Assembly (NCBI GenBank): GCA_002104905.1
Contig: MCFE01000038.1
Span: 1 to 64,000 of the forward strand
Length of the DNA: 64,000 nucleotides
Source of the DNA: Basidiobolus meristosporus CBS 931.73
Taxonomy: Eukaryota > Basidiobolomycota > Basidiobolomycetes > Basidiobolales > Basidiobolaceae
Direction: 5' to 3'
Below are positions 35,941 through 48,013 of this stretch, one piece after another; the stretch's first letter is position 1, and each line of letters starts with the position of its first letter. The position numbers were made by a program, and so were the translations under genes. The notes under the pieces were generated by a model. The model made no database searches and was not told the origin of the DNA. It saw only the letters and a list, made by a program, of their open reading frames with translations.

Positions 35941-36550
35941 AATGCTGGAAGAAAATATGATTACTTGTTTGAATACTGGATAGCAGCAGCCATATTATGC
36001 TCTGCATAATGCTATAGAGCAACCTTGATGGCTTGCAGAGCACTTTATATTATATTCATTAATTCCAAGAGATTGTTGCTTGGAGTAGTGATATTTTACA
36101 ATATCCTGTGTGCTTTGTTCTGCAGTTTTCTCCTTAATATAGATTGCAGTGAGAAGTGAATTCATATTTTAAATTTGAATGTTAGGTGAATATTTAGGTG
36201 AAATTGTGGGTTTTTACAACTGAGATTAGTGTCCTGTGTTGGTCAGTGCAGTCTACAATTGATTTAAAAGTGACAATTCTATGATCATACACCAGTTTCT
36301 ATGCATGAAATATAGGAGCATACACATAGCCCATGAGTAAGGAGGGTGAAAAAGAGGCAATAGCTAATCAATGTACACAAACCTATGAGTTGATTGAGTT
36401 TCTAGAAGCTCAAAGCTAGTGAAATGGGAGTGAATCAATCAAAAGTACCTTAGGTATTATCAGGCTTCAATCTTAACCAATTTTTTGGAAATCTGAGGTA
36501 CTATTTTTCCAATAATTTTGCACAGTGTCCTGATGGCATCAATAGCTTGG

Positions 36551-37390
36551 TATCATGATCAGATGACATCCCTGCTCTCCAATGTTCAGGCTAAATCAAG
36601 TAGGTGAAGAAATCCTGGTTCCTTCTAGAAAGTTCTACTACATTCTAGCAACTTCTGGAAAGCTCCAAGTTAATGTTTCACAATGGAACATTCTACACAA
36701 GCTCCCCTTTGGAATTTAGGTAGCTCAGTATCATACATGATAATTTCATATCACATGACCTAGTCACATGATCAGCTGACCCTTGATATATCCCCATGTG
36801 ATATTCTAGTCTGTTCTTTAGTGTATTTCTATTTTGGCACACTTACTGTGCCTCACCCCAGAACCCCATCAGTATTAGCCAATATCTCCTGGCATCCATA
36901 ATGCCAAAAATTATATATTGTCCCATCCCCCCCTATGTATTCCTCTGTCTGATACACATCCCTATGAAAAATCTCAAACTTGGAATTCATCTGATTTTCT
37001 GCTGGTATTCTAATGGTATTTTGCAGGTATTCAGCTGGTGTTTTTGATTCAAAATTTCATATGCAATTTGTGATGGGAGTAATGGGCAGCTAATTACCAA
37101 ATTTGGCATGGATGCTAGATGGCTTAGTTCCTTCTGGAGAATTTGTTTGCTTGCCTGCTCATAAGCTAACAAGAGATATATTGAGAGTTGTCAATTTTGA
37201 GAAACTTGGAATTCAGCTGATACTATGATGGTATTTTGCTGGCCTTTTCTTAATTTTTTTTCTTAGGGCACAGGTTTTGAATAAACAGGCTTGCCTTAGA
37301 AATCCACCTGCCTGGTTGATCCACACCTAAGTGCTTTCCTGGTCCTGCCTTGCCTAGCTCCATTCTTGTGCATTGTGTCTATTCATAACA
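36551..37390. repeat. LTR family 2, second copy, split by a MITE
   Basis: Aligns along its length with 30432-30939, from ATCATGATCA to TCTATTCATAACA. The alignment is interrupted by about 310 bp at 36959-37268. The termini are more diverged than in the first copy, and no clear target duplication is visible. Confidence 0.75.
36959..37268. mobile_element. MITE inserted in an LTR, with terminal inverted repeats
   Basis: Left end CCCTATGAAAAAT; the right end reversed reads CCCTAAGAAAAAA, so the termini are imperfect inverted repeats of about 13 bp. CACA occurs on both sides (36955-36958 and 37269-37272), a likely 4-bp target duplication. Alignment with the uninterrupted LTR at 30432 shows the empty site. 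It carries repeated TGGTATTTTGCTGG-like motifs and no coding frame. Confidence 0.72.
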
Positions 37391-38189
37391 CTATGGGTCA
37401 CAAGATTTAAATTTCTGATGGCCTTTGACTGGATAGTCTCAATTATTTTCAAATTGGATGTATTGGCTAGTTTGACCCTATCACAGAAATGTAGGACATA
37501 CTAAAGCAGTCAAGGCCAACCTACACCTACTATGAAGCCATCAAGACTATGGAGATGATAAGTATACATTGCAAAGCATATATATGTTAGACAGATCTAT
37601 CATATGAAAAATATAGAAAACCTATGCCAATTAGGTGAATCTATAGATATCAAAGTGTTACATGCAAAGAAGCCCAAATAGACTGATAAAAGCAATGATG
37701 CTGTTTTATATCAGTTAAGGACTAGCCTGTTAATTAGATATTATAAATAGTCACAAGGCAGGAAAATAGAGATAGTCAAGATAAGATTTGGTGTAGATCA
37801 ACATGACAAGCGAGACTCCAAGGCATAGCTGCATATTCAAGTCCTGTGCTTACCTAGCTCAGGAATACATAAGAGGGACAGAACAATATATACCTTTTGG
37901 CAAAGTGGGTGCCATGAGATATTGGCTGATACTAATTGGTTTCAGGGTGAGACACAGTAAGTATGCCAAGATAGAAATATGCCAGCATATAGACTAGAAT
38001 ATCAAATGTGGATATGCATCAGCTATTTGTAGGCTTACTTTAAGCACATTTATCAATTGGGATATTGCTAAGGGAAGATAAAGTCCAGTACCAAATTCCC
38101 TTACTACACGAGCACCCATTGATGGGAATTTGCCTTTAGGATATTTGATGAGAATGAACAGTAGATAAGAGTATACCTTTTCTACAGCC

Positions 38190-40050
38190 TCCTAATGCGG
38201 GAATCCAACACATGACTATATGTTGCGGTAACTTCCCCCAGGTAACCGAAGTTGACGCATAATGCACGTATTTCTTGCTTTGCCGAATATCATTGGGCAA
38301 GTGGAAATTCCCCAAGAATCATGAATCACACAATACTCAATACAGTGATCCAGATTGTAGGGAGTTTGAATGAAAAAGTGTAGGGAGCGTTGATACGCTT
38401 CATGGCAAATGCTGGACAAGATGCCTGTAGCGAATGCCCTAAGGCGCCAGTACAACGGCTTGGTTCACAACATCCTCGTCAATGACAACTGAACGGATCT
38501 TTGAATTGAAACGATGGCTTGATTCGAAACCATCCTGACTATGGCAATGCTGTATCAATGGATTTTGCAAATATCCATTTGGTGGTAGTAATATTACGAT
38601 CCATTACCGATAAGGCATCTAGTTAGCGCTGCATCCAAGCACACAAATGAACTGTCACTGCGATTAGCATGAATTGGTGCTGTGCTCTTTTGAATGTGAA
38701 ACTTGAAGCCTCACATGAAACTGCTTATTAGATCTCAAACATCTCTCTGCAACCGTTCCAGCAACTACGATTTGGCCCAAGGTGATATGCAATCACTGCA
38801 AAGACCCGATCCATATTTGCAGACAACATTACTTCGTTCGACCGTGTATATCGCTACGTACTGATTTGTAAGGTCAAGCAAATGCAACCGCAGTGATGAG
38901 AGATGCATCAGCACTTCTCGACTATACTTCAGTATTATGGGGAATTGTCTTACCAGAATATATTACCTCATGCATCTCCCCAAAGCCTTGCGTGTAAGAG
39001 TTGCATATATAAGCAAACTAAGGTTAAGATTAGTCACAATCTCCGATTAGATTATCAAATATTTGTCAGATATTAAGCTCCTATCCAGTCCATAACATCA
39101 CCAACAATCGCCGGCACCTGTTCCTTGAAAGGAACAAATACAAATTCGAGACCTAAATTGGCATGTTCAGTCAAATAGTGCAGCATCATCCTCGATCAGT
39201 TATAGTTAAAGTATGCCTCGATGGAATTCTGTAAATCATCCTCCTACTTCATTGAATCCCTCAAATTGAGCCTTTTGCCCCTTTCTTCGAACAAGGCATG
39301 CCATGCTCCAATCGCAAAAGAGCCAACATCCCTTCTAGAGCAATAGCCATCTACGATTCAAGTCATTCCTGACTGGCCAAAACCAACCAGTCCGATCTCG
39401 AATTTTTGTATCCTCAGCACCTTTACCATAGTGAGGTAGGATTAGGCTAAAGGTGAGTCAGACAAAGATTAGGCCTTCTCTAGATTGCCTAAATAAGTCG
39501 AGCCTAAGGTCTAATGGAACAGATAAATTGGTTCTTCACAGCGTATGTACATGACCGATATTCGCCAATTGCCATAATTATATACATTAATGGCAACGCA
39601 CTAGTGGAATCAGCAACGTCGATTAGTGGTCACTGAAAAAACTCAATTCGAGTGTAACGGCGCTCTCGCAAATACCATGCCTATTCAATATAATCCAACT
39701 TGATTTGGCAATAGTCGCCATCCAAATACTGTAGAGAGTAAATCGGGGAGCAATGGAATTGACGTATAAATCTTCATTCATTTCTAAAGCATGCCATTGG
39801 TTTTCCCATGTGCAGCGGAGGCCTGGCTGGAAAGGGCATTGGCTTCGAGATTCGTTCATCAATTAATGTAAGACTAGGTCTAGGAATGTGCACACGGTTT
39901 GATTGGAAAGAAAGGTTAAAGTATACAACACGTATATGTAGTTCAGGAAAGGAAATTCCTAAAGTGGGGTTCTGGTGCTGGCGATTCTTGTATATAACTC
40001 CATAATACCAGAAGCTCACATTATCGTTTCAGTCCTTAGCAAAACTCAAT
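38190..40050. other. Intergenic, nothing recognised
   Basis: CpG is again common. About 1.9 kb between repeat island 1 and the small SH3-like gene. Short frames only; no repeat or RNA gene identified. Confidence 0.4.
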
Positions 40051-40503
40051 ATGTTTGCATTTCTCTCCTGCTGCCTACCCACCAGCAACTACACCCGAGT
40101 TCCCGAATGCCCTAGCTTAACCGAAAAAGAAGGCCTCTCTTCGATCAACGCATTCTCTAGCAGAGTCATCAGCCGCGTCATTGCGACCGAGACAATCGAT
40201 GGGGGCGAAGATATGCCACGCCCTTTGCAATGCGACAAAGGCGCCCGCATATGCGTGGTTGACAAAACCGACGATTATTTTATCGGCTTCTTGGAAAACG
40301 ACTCGATGAGGGCTTTGGGCACTTTCTCCATCGACAAATGCCAAGTTGACAGAACTTGGCTAGTGGAGAAGCTTTCAGAGTGCTCGATCTCAAGTGATAG
40401 CGAGGCCGAGCCAGAGTCCCGAAATATTATCTCCGAAGTGATAGTCCAAGAGCCTGAGCCATACTCCATCGGTCTAGCGAAATCTGTTGAGATCGAAGTC
40501 TAG
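40051..40503 (+). CDS. Small protein with an SH3-like segment
   Basis: A single frame of 150 codons with composition typical of the window's real genes. The N-terminus MFAFLSCC could be palmitoylated. Residues about 58-100 follow an SH3 pattern: the L..DKGARICVVDKTDDYF segment with the K-G-x-x-I-x-V/-DD-aromatic spacing, then G...LGTFSIDKCQV in place of the usual G-x-FP-x-x-Y-V. The C-terminus is acidic and Ser/Glu-rich. An SH3 fold would suggest binding of proline-rich partners, but the match is by eye and the second Trp of SH3 domains is absent. It could be an unrelated orphan. Confidence 0.6.
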   Translation: MFAFLSCCLPTSNYTRVPECPSLTEKEGLSSINAFSSRVISRVIATETIDGGEDMPRPLQCDKGARICVVDKTDDYFIGFLENDSMRALGTFSIDKCQVDRTWLVEKLSECSISSDSEAEPESRNIISEVIVQEPEPYSIGLAKSVEIEV

Positions 40504-40522
40504 CCCGGCACATTCCTAATAA

Positions 40523-40541
40523 CCTGACTCTGGAAGTCAGG
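40523..40541. terminator. Short hairpin after the SH3-like gene
   Basis: CCTGACT and AGTCAGG separated by five bases, 20 bp after the stop codon. A perfect 7-bp stem; a role in 3' end formation is only a guess in a eukaryote. Confidence 0.25.
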
Positions 40542-42485
40542 CTGCTCATCTTCCCATCCCCATCCAATAGCTGGCTTAAAATGCACATTCCCATTATATC
40601 AATCCATTCATATCACGAGGATTCCTCGTCTTAGTAGTCGGCAGAGATTGCAAAATATTGGGTTGAAAACTGTGTACACCCATGTTATATATGTCAATTC
40701 CTCTAATAGACTGTCCCACCCCAATAAATCCCATCCAGAGTAACTGCCGATGGATTTGGGAATTCTCGGGAAATCTGATTTTGAATCATACTGCTTCCAA
40801 CATGTGCTGGCTGTGTACCCAAAGCCGAAAGTAGCAACCAGGAACACAAGGTGTGGGCTTTCGAGGGATTCCGTGTTCGCGTGTACTACCCAGCGTTCAG
40901 GTGCCCTCGAATTCCCCAATCCTGCACGACCATATCTACAAACAGGACTGCATAAACGCTTACGACGCCGATGCAGTGATGCTGCAAAAGCGGGATTTAT
41001 TTATACACACTAGGCGTGAGATCAGAGTTTGTGAGGGGGCAAGGGGTGACTATGTGGTCTCGCAGTGGGTGAGTGTCGCTTGATTACCCATGGTAAGCAC
41101 CACCTACAGCACCCATAAAATCAGGATTAACAAATAGTTACTGTTCTTATTCGAACATGAAGGTGGGCTTCGGATGAGTTCATGGTGCTTGGCAAGAAAC
41201 ATCTCATGTCTCAATACCGGCGGCCAGTCGTTGGCCATTTTCCATGATGGGCAAGCACTTTGCCCCAAATGCTAGAGTTCTGGGCTGGCTAGGGGCCTGC
41301 TTGTTGATCGGTGCGAGGTCCACCGTGTTAATGTCCATAGCATCATGCTTCCATATGATCAGTCTCATAGCAACTTGCGGCCTCAGCTGCTGCCTGGCCC
41401 AGTGTGACAATCTGCATATACAACGGCCCAAATCACCAAGGGTGTTACTGTCAAACACAGAACGATCTGATTTGCGGGATGTGTTGGCGCAACTTGGAAC
41501 TCAATGCCGTCCATTAGTCTCAATTTTGCTTCAGTTTCGGTTATGGAAACCAACCTTGCATACAGTCAATCAGGCTTGGCTCATGGAGAGGACGGTAAGG
41601 AACCCGATAAGAATCGACCCTACGGCCATTCATACCTACATATATGCACATATATGGGAATCTAGATTGCATCATGTTGCGGATGATTGATTAGAATGAA
41701 AGAAACCATTTCCGACTGAAACCCGTACCAGCCACTAGTTACTTCAGCAATGGTGTGCTTTACGAGGCTGTGCAGCGAGTGTTGATTGGGATATTCTTTG
41801 ATATGTCCCACGCAGTAGACCATCCGCGAGTTGGGAAGGATGGCCCTGGTTGTGTCTTTGCGGATCCTCGTCTGTTGCATCCAAGGTGGCTCAAGGCCCG
41901 GCTGAGCCATTGGAGCGTCCTAGGAGCGGCTGGCATGGATCACGGGCCGTCTGTGGTCTCCGTCTTCGTCAGACGTGGGTGCTGGAAGAAAATGCGGGTA
42001 GAAGGAGATATCGCACCAAGTATTGGATGCTGGTCAGAAGACAGGTATGTGATCATCCCGTGTCCCCAAAGCTTTCATGGCAATTTTCAGTTTATCGCAG
42101 GTATCGATTGGTATAGGATTATCACGTAATCAGCCAATCTAAACCAGATGATTGAATATCCACCGATTTCTGACTTGGATGTGAGACTGTTTTATCACGG
42201 AATGTCATAACGCTCAGTAGTATCACTTGAGACAGAATTAAATTGCTGGAGACCAATCGAGTACGCAATGAGTCTTACCTAATTATACTTAGCAGGTGTA
42301 TCCTAAAGGTATTTAAGGGCGACGTCCAGCGGAATGGATGCTCTAATAAACTATTTTGAATCAAGCCAAATTTGAATTGGATCATCCATCTGCGTGTCTA
42401 GCCTAATTCAGCCTACTACTCTTCTATCTCTCTCTAGTGCATTGTATCCATATCCACTTTCGTATATATCATCCTTGCATTCACT
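40542..42485. other. Gene-like but unassigned region
   Basis: About 1.9 kb with several medium open frames of fairly high GC: plus 40853-41083 (DHIYKQDCINAYDADAVMLQ), plus 41244-41690 (hydrophobic N-terminal half) and plus 41755-42129. They may be exons of one gene or gene relics. I could not find consistent joins or a known domain. Confidence 0.3.
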
Positions 42486-43049
42486 ATGATCACAGCTGTA
42501 AATTGTACACAGAGCAGCACCACCACAGCATACAAGCCACTCCCAAACACATTGATAAGTAAGCGATCCTTCTTTTGCATCCACCCCACAGACCCGATTT
42601 CTCACATTCCAAGTGTAGGTTTCACAGCCGAGTCCATGTGCAATGTTCTGAACTGTAAAGCGCGCCCCATGGCAAACATCACACTTCCGGAGCTGCTACT
42701 CTTTATCGAGCGCGTGGCTGAGCGTTCGCGTATTGATGCTGTCACCGGAGTAGTCGCCTTGATGTATGTTTATCGCCTGAAAGTCAAGCTTCCACCTAAA
42801 GCGCAAGGGGAATACGGCACCTCCCACCGGATTTTCCTGTCCAGCCTGTTGGTTGCCTCGAAGTTCCTGTACGGGAAGGAGGGGCTGAATAACCGCATGA
42901 TGGCCGAAGCATCTGGCGTGTTTTCCGCACAACAGGTTTGCAAAATGGAAAGGGAGCTGCTTGAGCTTCTGAACTACAATGTGTGGGTCAACGACGTGGA
43001 TGTTCAGGAGTTTTTGGAGAAGTACAAATCGGAGCTCTGTTGCATTTGA
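42486..43049 (+). CDS. Cyclin, Pho85-cyclin (Pcl1/2) type
   Basis: An intronless 187-residue protein. The cyclin box fills residues about 66-182: ITLPELLLFIERVAERSRID, TGVVALMYVYRLKVKLP, SSLLVASKFLYGKEGLNNRMMAEASGV and KMERELLELLNYNVWV. The Lys in VASKFL and the Glu in MERELLELL are the residues that contact the kinase in this class. Pcl cyclins activate the Pho85 CDK in cell-cycle entry and nutrient signalling. The N-terminal 60 residues are not conserved in appearance. The protein is shorter than yeast Pcl1 (279 residues) because it stops soon after the first cyclin fold. Assignment to Pcl rather than another small cyclin is likely but not proven. Confidence 0.85.
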   Translation: MITAVNCTQSSTTTAYKPLPNTLISKRSFFCIHPTDPISHIPSVGFTAESMCNVLNCKARPMANITLPELLLFIERVAERSRIDAVTGVVALMYVYRLKVKLPPKAQGEYGTSHRIFLSSLLVASKFLYGKEGLNNRMMAEASGVFSAQQVCKMERELLELLNYNVWVNDVDVQEFLEKYKSELCCI

Positions 43050-45199
43050 AGTAGTCCTAGTATTTCTGGTGTAACCAACGTAGCTAGGCCACCCTCGCAT
43101 CCACCGTATTGGATAGCCTAAATGTGATAGGGTCTAACCGCGCAAATATTAACCATTCAGGAGCGATATTCAGTGCTCACCTACAGGAGGCTAATTGTAA
43201 AGCAACGACGTGTCATCACTAGACATCTAATCATAAGACCTCTGAATAATGTAAAAGTAACATGTATATATGCTTGCTAAAACAATCTTAATGACTGTTC
43301 ATAAGCTCCACCCCCTACTGGATTGCTGTTCGTACTCACCCATCAACTTCATCAGTTCGTTCGTATGCCATATTCTTCGTGGCGAACCGGAATAAAAGCG
43401 GCTACGCGCCACATCGTTCAAACAAGTTTGCCCGAGCCCTGAGCTCCCTCAGCAATGGGCTTTGGCACATCTGGGCAGCTGATCAAGCGGTTCAAGATGT
43501 GGCCGCAGCCAGTCTGCGTGATAGGAAAATCATCAGCAGCAGAGGTGGTTAAGCCATCCTCCGATGTAATCAACCTTCACATGACACTGTCACATTCACC
43601 AGTTGTGTAAATCAGGAATCCGGGAATGGTGTAAAAGCATGTGTTGAGTCAGCATTGATTTCAGCGTTTCAATCATGTTTGACACATGATTTGTGCAAAG
43701 CATGGTACAAGTGTAAGGTACTAATGCCTCATTACTATATTCCTCCCATTGGCTTCTCATGCGGCCAGTAGAGAATACATGAACCTAGAGCATTTGATGT
43801 GAATAGCGGGAGAGCTAGTGGGGCAGTTGTTCTTAGACTCCCAGCTTGGTGTGGGCGCTAACTCAACGTGGTAAACAGAAACTCAGGCACCATATGGCGG
43901 TGGGTTTAGAATTGCTCTTGTCTCACCAGTCGCAGCAGAAGTAAAGTTGGTGTAACACGCATTTAATATGGCGCTGCCAGTTTAGAAAGCAGCAGCCGCC
44001 TCAACTGCAAATTAATTGAGCCTCGGTTTGTAACTGCTGCAGTTGATAAAAATGCATGCTGATATAAGTGGAAATATCGTGAAGCAGATTGATGCATTGT
44101 TTGTTGCGTTGGTGCTTCCCATGTAGAGCTCCAATTGATTCAGCTGCATGAGGGCCTGGCAGGGCTTGCTCACTACGTAATTTAGCTTAACAGCCTCACA
44201 CTGCTTTGAGCCATGATCTGCACCCAAAGGTACAAGCGGCTACAGCGGCATGCAATGATGGAATTCTATTGCCCAGGTGGCATTGTGCCTGCTGCAAAGA
44301 TTATTCATTTTGTCTTCAGCGTTGCCGACGACTTGCCACACAGGAAGATCGATGGGCGAAATATACATTTTTATATATTCCAAGTATCGAGCCGCATTTC
44401 GTTCATGTCCAAAAGCCGATGGCAAGGCAGGCACTATGTATATCGTGGCCATCGTTAAGCTGGATTTGAGGTAAACCATTCATGCAGGGCCAAGTGCCGA
44501 TCGGATTCCATGGGTCTCTTAAATCAGAAGTCACCCCTTTTTACTCACTATCTTGAGTATCTTCCATTTCTTTATCTCGTCAGCATTTAGGTGGTCCTAT
44601 TTTGAAACTAGTTAAGCCTTTCTAACCTTAATCCCATCCATAACCAACAATAATCCCTCCTGGTGGTAACATTTGCCCGAACTTCCAGCCATAACCCAAC
44701 AACACAAGAACCGTAAATCCGCTAACGATGCACTTTCGTCGCAACAAAAAAGTCTCAAGGTTGGTATGGTTCATATTATCGTTGTACGGATCACTTCGCT
44801 CGGTTTGGCTCTTGCTTGGACTCAATTTTCAAGCTGATCAATTGCTACCTAATTTCGGTTACACAAAGGATGCTATTGAAATTTATTAAATCCCCTCGTT
44901 TCACCAACTATCTTGGTTTGAAATATCTACCTTTACCAAGACAGGAAAAAGCCCTCCACCACCCACTCCATATTTACCAAGGGGTTGTCTTCAGCAGCAC
45001 GTCTGTTTACTTACTAGTGCCAAGCGAGTTCTCTAAACAGTTGCTTGATATTACTACACCCTCCCCTATCTAGCCCGAAACTCTCTGGATAGACTAACCT
45101 TATCCCCACTTTCCTTGGTTCCTGGGATTTCCAAGAGCCCCGATTCCGTTGTGTCCTTACTCCACGCAACTGTTAACAACCATTATTTTCCTTTCCCCA
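43050..45199. other. Intergenic, 5' of the TPR-lactamase gene
   Basis: About 2.1 kb. Overlapping frames on both strands at 44206-44479 and one at 44816-45073 show no domain. Nothing else recognised. Confidence 0.35.
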
Positions 45200-46727
45200 A
45201 TGTCTGCAACTAGGCCCACTGCTCCCGATGGAATACTTTACCGACTTGCGTCCCGAGGTGATACCCACTTCGATAAGCAGCAGTATAAAGAGGCCATTAC
45301 CTTTTACACCAAAGCCTTGATCAAAACAAAAACTGTCGCCGAAGAGCCAGGGGCCAGGGACTTTATCGCTCTTGTATTTGCAAACCGCTCTGCAGCCTAT
45401 TTCTACATCGGGTGCTTGGTGGATTCGGCCAAAGATGCCGAGGTGGTGGTTAGACTCAAGCCGGACTGGAGCAAGGTACGGGCGTGTCTCGGCTCTCAAA
45501 AAGAGGCCTCCGTGTAGGAGTCGCTTATTAATCCTTTTAATGCCAGGGCTACTTTCGACTAGCTGAAGCGTATTTCGGCTTACGGAGATTCAAGGAGGCA
45601 GTCGATGCCTATCAGAAATCTGTCATGCTGGTAATTCTTGCCCCGAAAGGACGTCTGAGCACTGACTTCGATGGCCAACGTTAACGCTAACCCGACTTCT
45701 CAAAGGATCCTACATGCATCGAAGCGAGGACGAACCTGATCAAGTCAAAATACTTGGCGGAAGATACTGATAATGGTATGTCTTGATGGCTGGACCAAAA
45801 GCATAATCCACGGGATATTAAGCCCACCTTACATGTAGGGATCATGATTCTACAGCTAACTCCCGGAAAGGACATTGCCATTCCCAACAGCTACAACCCA
45901 ATCCAAAACAAGATATACGAGTACGCCATTGAGATGCGAAATTTTGTGTATATCATCGCGGACGTTGTATCAAGACTTTGTGTGGTGGTTGATGCGGTAT
46001 GTAGACCATCAGCCGCCTTTGCTTCGCCGCCTACTCATGCCACAGTTTTCAGTGCTGGGACGCGCAAGGGATCATGGATGTCATCAAGCGGGAGAAGCTT
46101 CATTGTATCGGAGCTATAGTGACGCACTACCACTTCGACCATGTAGGAGGTAAGCATCAGCGCAAGCCCGCCAAGGACACTGCAGCCCACGCGTATACAT
46201 ATCAAACTCAACGATTTTGTACCATTCCAGGCACTCCACCATCGCCCTTCAACCAACTTCCCATCAAGGTTACCGGGCTGGCCACTATGATCAAGAAATG
46301 GCCCAACGTAAGGGCGTACATTCATCAAGAAGATATTCGCTACGTGCGAGAGTCGAATCCCGAGATTGACCCCAACCGGATCATTCCCACTACCCACGAT
46401 TTTGAGCTCAAGCTAGGGACCGACAGTATTATTCGGTTCCTGCATACACCTGGGCACACACCAGGCAGCCAGTGTTTGCTGGTAAACAACAACCGGCTGT
46501 TCTCGGGGGATACGCTTTTTCTTGGGACGTGTGGTCGTTTAGACCTTCCCGGTGCATGCAAACTAGATATGTTCCAGTCCCTTCAGCAAGTGCTGAAGGA
46601 CCTCGACGACAATACCATGGTCTATCCTGGCCACAACTACGGTGGCGAATGGACGACCATAGCACAGGAAAAAGCACACGGCATATTACGAGGCGTTTCA
46701 AGAGAGAAATGGCTAGCCACGCATTGA
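45200..46727 (+). CDS. TPR + metallo-beta-lactamase fusion, glyoxalase II-like
   Basis: Exons 45200-45475, 45547-45630, 45706-45775, 45839-45996, 46053-46149 and 46231-46727 give 393 residues, all phases consistent. Residues about 8-140 form TPR-like helices (RGDTHFDKQQYKEAITFYTKAL, FANRSAAYFYIG, AEAYFGLRRFKEAVDAYQKS), as in co-chaperone TPR domains. Residues about 150-393 are a metallo-beta-lactamase fold: NFVYIIADVVSRLCVVVDA, the metal motif THYHFDHVGG (H221, H223, D225, H226), then HTPGHTPGS (H304), FSGDTLF (D322) and YPGHNYGG (H363). All metal ligands are present. This is the glyoxalase II/ETHE1-like branch, hydrolysing or oxidising glutathione thioesters or persulfides. The C-terminal HAGH domain of glyoxalase II is missing. 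The start ATG at 45200 has good context; there is no upstream ATG in frame. Confidence 0.9.
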
Positions 46728-46749
46728 ACGTAACCGCATCAACGAACCT

Positions 46750-47448
46750 TTAGTATTTAATAATTAATCGATTTCCAACCATACTTCCCACATTAATCAT
46801 CACTCCTCCCTCCTCACATCCCATACCTCCCTCTGCCCCTCCTCTCCCTTCCCCACCAACATACCCTGAATGAATTATCAAATTGAATGGACTTCCAGAA
46901 CATCGCATTTTGCATCTACCAAATAGACATAGATCCGTGGATTGAATAGAGTTCTTTAGACCCAGCTGCGATTCGCCATTCGGAGAGGGAGTGCAGGGTT
47001 TTGGCCAGATGGATGGGAGGGTGCCATCTTCCCATGGAGACCAATAAACCACCATTTGCAATTTCTCGGCATCTAGGTTGATTCTGGGGGAAGGGGAATT
47101 GATGAAGCATGATTGGAGAGGAACGCCACTTCGAAGATTAGATAGATGTGATATGGTGGTTTCGGGAGATAATGGAAATCGTGTGTAGCCCAGAAATTGC
47201 ACCAACCTCCACCCTGCATCGGAAATCACCCGTATGCAGCTTCCACCGAGGTCCGCCATCCAGGAGCATGGCTGGAGAAGCGTGTTGTGGGTGCGGTGGA
47301 GTCCGATCGTGAGTACTTGGCCCGGGTAGCTTCGCACACATCGCCACTCGGCCGACTGGCTCTCACTCCTATCGGATCTTTCGCTTGATGCAGCGGGAAT
47401 CTGGAGAGCTGGTAACCACCCGTCACAACTGAAATATACCGTGACCAC
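46750..47448 (-). CDS. Uncharacterised ORF, tail to tail with the TPR-lactamase gene
   Basis: A 232-codon frame, long for chance, on the strand opposite the preceding gene and 22 bp from its stop. It includes VQFLGYTRFPLSPETTISHL, NLDAEKLQMVVYWSPWEDG and a Gly/Glu-rich tail. An acceptor-like TATATTTCAG lies just inside its 5' end, so upstream exons are possible. No domain recognised. It may be an orphan exon or chance. Confidence 0.35.
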   Translation of the reverse strand: MVTVYFSCDGWLPALQIPAASSERSDRSESQSAEWRCVRSYPGQVLTIGLHRTHNTLLQPCSWMADLGGSCIRVISDAGWRLVQFLGYTRFPLSPETTISHLSNLRSGVPLQSCFINSPSPRINLDAEKLQMVVYWSPWEDGTLPSIWPKPCTPSPNGESQLGLKNSIQSTDLCLFGRCKMRCSGSPFNLIIHSGYVGGEGRGGAEGGMGCEEGGVMINVGSMVGNRLIIKY

Positions 47449-48013
47449 TTGGGGTAACTTGGCTGAGCTTTTTAATGGAATTTAGGTAACAAACGATACA
47501 GCTCGCATATAGATGGTTATACCTGGAGCCAATACCATATGGAATATCAACAGATTCTAGGAATCGAGATGGTAGTAAGAAGGGAGGGTTGTGTGGGGTG
47601 GGGTGTGCAAAGATGATGTGATGGGGGTGAATGGCAATCACCAACGATCCTCATCATTTATCAAGAAACAAACGATTTGAACAAGTGAACTATGGCAGTT
47701 GCAACGTAGTGCCTACGTAGTCAACTGCACTGGATATGGGTGGAGAATATAAAGCAAAGAAGGGATATTTGAGATTTTGCCTACAGCACACCAGCGCTCC
47801 TTGATGATTGGTGGTGAGCAGAAGCAAAGGTCTCGTAGCATTTCATGGCCTGCCAAGAGAAAAGACTGAAAATCAAGAACATATCTTTCAATTCTGAGAA
47901 GTGGGGGTGGAATGTACAAAATGATCAACACAAGTGGTTTTTTAGATATGAAGGACGCTGTACAATGGGGACCAGCAAGCAATTGAATGAGCTCGTCCGA
48001 CAAAGCATCCGAC
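47449..48013. other. Intergenic, nothing recognised
   Basis: About 0.56 kb on the 3' side of the UPF0658 gene. Only short frames on both strands. Confidence 0.4.

Larger units (their letters stand above)
26730..38190. mobile_element. CpG-depleted repeat island 1
   Basis: From about 26.73 kb the CpG dinucleotide almost disappears; only a handful occur by eye in 11 kb. It returns at about 37.8-38.2 kb. TpG and CpA are abundant. All recognisable content is degenerate mobile elements: MITEs, copia pieces, a Plavaka/KDZ-like transposon and solo LTRs, listed separately. The stretches 27.02-28.34, 35.01-35.79, 35.94-36.55 and 37.39-38.19 kb have the same composition but no family that I can name. 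Confidence 0.8.

Noticed and set aside
45149-45199. Longer N-terminus for the TPR-lactamase protein
   Set aside because: The frame is open, but the proposed first codon is TTG, not ATG; the ATG at 45200 has good context.
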